Origin: Bryum argenteum
Lineage: Eukaryota > Streptophyta > Bryopsida > Bryales > Bryaceae
Reading direction: 5' to 3'
Assembly: GCA_037043015.1 (NCBI GenBank)
Contig: CM073328.1
Coordinates: forward strand, 10,761,495 to 10,825,494
DNA: 64,000 nt
Under the pieces are notes generated by a model that was given only the letters and a program-made list of their open reading frames with translations, searched no databases and was not told the DNA's origin. The translations under genes and the position numbers were made by a program. Shown here piece by piece: positions 59,644 through 64,000 of the stretch. Positions within the stretch are counted from its first letter, which is position 1, and every line of letters begins with the position of its first letter.

Positions 59644-60593
59644 GGAGACGACTCTAGTGGATCCGCGAGTGAATCTCAAGTGCAAAACTCAGACACAGCA
59701 GTTCAGGATGACGAGGAACGAGGCGATGAATGCATACACACGAGTCACAGCAAGGAGTTTCCTTGTTCCTTCTTCCGTCGAATCTTCGAATCTTCGAATC
59801 TTAGAAAGATTTCTTTCTTCTTTTCGCACTTTTTACTTGTTATCTTCTGAGCTGACCTTATCGTATTTAGTTAATAAGAGTTTTGATATTTGTGTGTCCT
59901 CTTTTCACACTTACAGTAAATATTATGCATCTTTTCATACACCAAAATTAAAGGATATTTTAGAAATATACATTTTTGTTCTACTTGTAAAAAAATTCTA
60001 AATCTGTACTGCTAAATAATAGTATGACTTGATTTATGTGCAAAAACATAATTGGAGCTGAGTAATGCAAAATTGAAATTTTAAAAAAAATAAAAAAATG
60101 TATTCATTTTTATTAAGTTGGACTTTAATATGGAAAGTTTAAACAAAAAAATCAATAAATTATTACTTCTCTTAATATTAACCTCAACTTAACCCTTAAA
60201 CGTCAGACCCAGCCCGAGGGGTTGGGTTTTTTTTTGAGAGAATCTTGCTCATAACTTACACTCCATTATACCAAATGGAATTTTTAAAATTCCAAACTGA
60301 GCACCTTAAAGAGATCTATACTTTCTTAGAATAGAGCTCACGCAAATTAAAAATAGAATAATGCTAAAAGTGGAGTTTTAAAAGAGATTTTGGGTGTGGT
60401 ATCAGGACAGCATATGACGTTTAAGGATTAAAATTGTTATTGTCGTTCAGTCACATTAGTGGTAAGCGAGGGAGCTTGTCGTTTAGCGAAAAAGCAAGGA
60501 AGTGTGGAGGTGAGCAAAGCACCTTGTTGTTTAGCGAAGAAGTGGTGGTGCTGTGGTGAGTGAGGTTTTTTTGTTGTTGTTTAGCAAAATAGC
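59644..60593. other. 5' flank of Z4, shared with Z2, and spacer of the inverted repeat
   Basis: Close match to 41288-42010 of the Z2 unit apart from the 235-bp E4 insertion. It contains TTTAGCGAAAAA-type motifs. It also forms the region between divergent Z4 (minus) and Z5 (plus). Confidence 0.8.
60193..60427. mobile_element. piggyBac-like MITE E4, 235 bp, with empty paralogous site
   Basis: The ends are CCCTTAAACGTCA and the inverse TGACGTTTAAGGA, flanked by TTAA at 60189-60192 and 60428-60431. The paralogous Z2 flank has one uninterrupted TTAA at 41843-41846, proving insertion at TTAA with its duplication. Confidence 0.92.
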
Positions 60594-61640
60594 ATCTTCA
60601 TGATCCGTCTTGCTATGATTTTTGAAATCGCTAACTTCCTGATCCATTTTGCTGCAGATCATGAGAAAGAGGAGCTTCAGAGAGCCCAGGAATTGGTGGG
60701 CAAGGCGCAGAACCAGCAACGCATGGTTGCGCAGACCTGGAACATGTAAGTTCGATTGATTGGAAATCTAATAATTAGAGGTTATGAGATTTCATTGCGT
60801 GCTCTCTCTTGTTTCTCTTGTTTATGCTTTTCGCAAATTTGTGATATAGGTTTGCAGGGGGACCAGCGGCGACAGCAATTCCTCATAGTCCTTATGGACA
60901 GGCGTCGGGGATAACCAGTCCCTTGCAAGCACTAGGTGCGCGGCCATCGTTGAATTTTCCGCCCGGCTCCTACTACCACGAACAACATCCGATGGGACCT
61001 ATGCACCCTAGTATGTTACAGCAATCGAGCAACAACATGCAACATCCCGGTACCTCGTCGATGCAGCTATCGAGCAACAACCTCCAACAGGGGAATCCCG
61101 GCATCCCGTCAACGGAGCAGAATACAAACAACTTGGATTGGACCCGCAATACAAACTTCAACTCAAATGTGCAGCGTGGAGCTCCTAGCAACCTGAGGAG
61201 CGATGTCGGGAACTCCGCTGGCAATCACTTGCACCAGATTCCGCATTGGAACCAAGACGACAACATGAATGGAGATGAGCTCACCGACCTCAACCATGTG
61301 GATTCATACCAAAATGATGATTTAGCGAACGAGATCATGAGTGAGAGTAATCATGACAATGATCCACATTTCAATTCCTTCCAGTAGACAATCCCTGGAT
61401 TTTGTTCTATTGGTTTTTGACACAAAGACTTTGCTTTTGCAGTTGAGGCAGGCCCTCAATTTTCCATTTGAGGTGTGTACATAGATGATAGATTTTCCTT
61501 ACGGATTATGGAGTACATTTTTATTATTAAATGTGAACCTCTATATGGTCTTTCATCTATTCGGAGTTTTCTATGTGACATCTAGTATCCTTTTATGGTT
61601 GTTGTTTGACGTGTTTTGTCCCTTACCCTGCTCCACTTCA
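60594..61640. repeat. Right arm of the ~1-kb inverted repeat (Z5 side)
   Basis: Reverse complement of 58134-59175. The arm ends are inside the intron upstream of exon 2 on one side and in the 3' flank on the other. Confidence 0.88.
60658..61387 (+). pseudogene. Zinc-finger gene copy Z5, lacking the finger exon
   Basis: Exon 2 (60658-60745) and exon 3 (60850-61387) are intact in frame, with GTAAGT and ATATAG splice sites kept and few changes from Z4 (DHEKEELQRAQ at the exon 2 start). Exon 1 with the zinc finger and the promoter are missing; upstream lies the flank of the divergent Z4. An intact tail without a DNA-binding domain could be made only from a new start (exon 3 has a downstream Met). 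It is more likely a truncated copy. Confidence 0.8.
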
Positions 61641-61901
61641 AGCATCCTCCAACTACCACTTTGAGCTCAGGCCTGGCTTCGAAGAGAAATACATCCTCTG
61701 GAATGTGGTTGCACGATCGAACCATTTTTGTCAGGGGAAAGGATGGCGGCCTTGACGAGGGCGCCGACCACCGGTCCGAGAGTCCCTGGAAGCGCGCCGG
61801 GTCTCATGTTGCAGGTGTAGCAGGGAATGACATGGCGACACTTCCCCCCAACAATAGCCTCCAATCGGACATGAGGAGGTGTATTCATGTCCTCGTATCT
61901 A
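61641..61901. other. GC-rich, coding-like patch interrupted by the Tc1 element
   Basis: 260 bp of high GC (for example GGCGGCCTTGACGAGGGCGC) lie in otherwise AT-rich DNA. The plus-strand frame stays open throughout. If the Tc1 element is removed, a plus-strand frame also reads across its TA site (CPRIYKLYQQLINKR). It may be a remnant of the candidate gene at 57.43-58.16 kb, separated by the zinc-finger inverted repeat; this is speculative. Confidence 0.25.
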
Positions 61902-63495
61902 CAGTGACCTTCAAAATTGTCCCAATGTTTGTACATGTTACATTCAAAAAATAATGTAGGTAAGAGAAACTCATGGAATGGAATGTAGTAAATTTATTGA
62001 AATAGTACATACAATGTACTAATTGATTACAAAAATTCCAACAAAATTGAAGCGCTCAATGAGAAAGGAAAAAACCTAAAGCTACTCTGTACATTGGTAC
62101 ACTTTTGAACGTCCAACATGGAAATTTCTCACCACTTTGTCCATTTTCCTCTGGATTTTAATACAGCTGCTATTCGTCTGGGCATTGATTCTATAAGTCT
62201 CTTGCAATCATCAACAGTGATAGAAGGGAAGGTTTCTTCCACACGAGACCATAATTCAAGTATCCCTTTTGGTGGTGTGTCATATCGATTCAATCTCCTT
62301 TTCAAAATTGCCCATAGATTTTCTATAGGATTCAAATCGAGACCGAAAGAGGCCAAGATAAGACACCAAAAGGTTGCCTAGAAAACCATTGTTTCATACT
62401 ATTCTTGGTATGTATAGGTGCATTATCCTGTTGAAATATGACTCCCGATGGATCTAAATTATATTTTTGAATTGTACCATGGAGATGCTCCTCCAAGATT
62501 TTTTGATAACCATGCTGATTGAGGCGACCTTCAATTCTACACATCATGCCAGTCCATGTATACACATACATCCCCATATCATCACGAGAACCACCACCAT
62601 GCTTAACGATCGGAATAACGGTCCGCTCAAAGTTTCTGTGGATCACCAACCCAACACCAAACTCTCCCATCCAAGAAAATCATTAATTTTAGTCTCATCG
62701 GAGAATATCACGTGACTCCAGTCATCAATAGTATAGTCTTTGATACTTTCTCGCAAATTCTAAGCGAGCCCTAATATTCTTTGCGTGACAAATGTGGTTT
62801 CTTTTCTTTCACATGCGATTGCAAACCCGCTCTACAAAGTCCACGGCGTCTGATAACTTCACCGACTTGTACTCCAAAACTTCTTGCACATGTTTAGTAG
62901 CTTCTCTTGCAAAAGAGACACCTTCCCTCTTGTTATACTAGTTACACAAGACCACTCCATTGCACTTGTCAACTTGCGTGGTCTACCTCCAACTAAAAGC
63001 TTTGCATCTGGAAAATGCTTCTTACGGAGCCTCTGTACACTTGATTTACCAACATGCAAAGAATTTGCTATCTCTCTCACACTACAACCTTTTTGAAGCA
63101 AAGAGAGTATACCTTGTTGCTTCCCCTGGGACAATGGTCTCACCATTTTCACTTGTGAAGCTAAACACGAAAGAAACAAATATATGACGCAAGAAGAACA
63201 AATACACACAACAGAACACAAACCAAGCAATTCACAATGCATGTACACTTCACTTGCTATGCATACAAGATTCACTCATATGTACTTTCAAAATTGTCCC
63301 AATGAAGAGAAAATATCTAGAGCTTCAATTCATGCACATACATGTAGAGACAAGTGGTAAGCCTTGCTCCTTGATTACCTTACTAATGATAGTATGTAAC
63401 TAAATTGATGCCATGTCAGTCTAGCATGCAATCACTATGTGGTGACTCACCAAACTTTCAAATTATAAACATTGGGACACTTTTGAAGGTCACTG
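61902..63495 (-). mobile_element. Tc1/mariner-superfamily transposon (Tc1 type), 1594 bp
   Basis: Inverted ends of ~26-30 bp, CAGTGACCTTCAAAA then TGTCCCAATG, are flanked by the TA target duplication (61900-61901 and 63496-63497). Second copies of the same motif lie inside at 62091-62113 and 63284-63304, each inverted relative to the outer copy at its own end, so both ends form a ~212-bp inverted pair. The interior carries a damaged transposase on the minus strand. Confidence 0.93.
62129..63147 (-). pseudogene. Tc1-type (DD34E) transposase, broken
   Basis: The start is probably the Met at ~63146. The N-terminal part has the paired helix-turn-helix DNA-binding region (GCSVREIANSLHVGKSSVQR) and a GRPRKL AT-hook-like motif. 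The catalytic core follows: SDETK (first Asp), KHGGGS, QQDNAPIHTK (second Asp), VLSWP, DLNPIENLW (Glu). Counting through the break, 34 residues separate the second Asp from the Glu. The frame is interrupted by a stop and shifts between ~62670 and 62860, by two shifts around the KHGGGS-to-TWTGMM segment, and by one shift just before DLNPIEN. It is therefore inactive as it stands. Confidence 0.9.
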
Positions 63496-63497
63496 TA

Positions 63498-64000
63498 CAA
63501 GCTCTACCAGCAATTAATCAATAAACGTAGATTTTACTTTCGTAGATTTATCCATTGTACCCTTCTGGGTGCTGGATAAGTCGAGGGAATCGCGCGGACG
63601 TGGCATAGGACATACTGTACCTGTTTCGTCTTAATAGCATACACCCGCCCAAAATTACCGACTCACGAAGTTTTTAACACAATCCAGCTATTATCCCCTT
63701 CTTCATAAAATTATTCGGTAATTCTATTTGTTACCTGCATGATACTTGGGTAATACTCGTGTGATACTTTGGTGATAATTAGAATATGAATTGGAAAAAA
63801 ACCTAACTCTGTCAAATTGAATCTGGTAATTTGACAACTTTGTTTGATTGATTTACAACTCACTGACCAAACATTGGATTGCAATGTATAATTAAATGTT
63901 CAAAAATATAAATGGTATCAATTAGGAATGTTGGATACTAAGAGCTAGTTTCTACTAAAGATCTTTACCCAGTATCTTTTTGTGGGCCACTTTTATGTTC
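63498..64000. other. Right-edge flank, no gene seen
   Basis: After ~100 bp of open sequence directly beyond the Tc1 element the DNA is AT-rich with no recognised feature. Confidence 0.5.

Noticed and set aside
40238-61224. Plus- or minus-strand frames antisense to Z exon 3 (40238-40489, 43635-43976, 58578-58796, 60973-61224) that recur in several copies
   Set aside because: They are conserved only because the exon is duplicated. The sense frame fits splice sites, the finger exon and copy-to-copy conservation better.

Overview
This is nuclear DNA of a land plant. The evidence is multi-exon genes with GT-AG introns of roughly 80-650 bp, a plant-type mitochondrial formate dehydrogenase, a plant three-FKBP-domain/TPR immunophilin, plant 'QALGGH' C2H2 zinc fingers, and plant-style CACTA and PIF/Harbinger miniature elements. 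Decayed Tc1-type (DD34E) transposons and TTAA-flanked piggyBac-like miniature elements are not typical of flowering plants, so a bryophyte or other non-seed plant is my guess; the sequence does not prove it.

Layout. 0-15 kb is gene-rich and all minus strand: the first two exons of formate dehydrogenase, a complete 15-exon folylpolyglutamate synthase, and a complete 9-exon DNAJC14-like membrane J-protein. 15-25 kb is AT-rich with no genes. It holds a 23-bp GC-rich minisatellite, a foldback repeat, two homologous piggyBac-like elements and a ~410-bp tandem array. 25-45.5 kb and 58-61.6 kb carry a local family of small zinc-finger genes, called Z1 to Z7 here: Z1 intact, Z6 without a finger, Z7 a fragment, Z2 a pseudogene, Z3 intact, Z4 intact, Z5 an inverted copy without the finger exon. 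49-52 kb holds an intact FKBP62/ROF1-like gene. 53-56 kb holds a non-autonomous CACTA element, and 61.9-63.5 kb a decayed Tc1-like transposon.

The most informative part is 39.8-61.6 kb. A unit of 'zinc-finger gene + FKBP upstream region' was duplicated. The Z2 unit ends in an orphan FKBP promoter (42.10-43.09 kb) that points at the 3' end of Z3 on the opposite strand. The Z4 unit carries an inverted partial copy (Z5), giving ~1 kb inverted-repeat arms. Because the units are paralogous, one copy serves as the empty site of the other. This fixes the boundaries and target duplications of a SINE (47.29-47.62 kb), a TA-flanked MITE (47.90-48.12 kb) and a TTAA-flanked piggyBac-like MITE (60.19-60.43 kb).

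The three conserved housekeeping genes have no obvious operon-like link, although formate dehydrogenase and folylpolyglutamate synthase both belong to one-carbon metabolism. All exon boundaries were read by eye from frame, GT/AG sites and protein-family conservation; positions may be off by a base or two.
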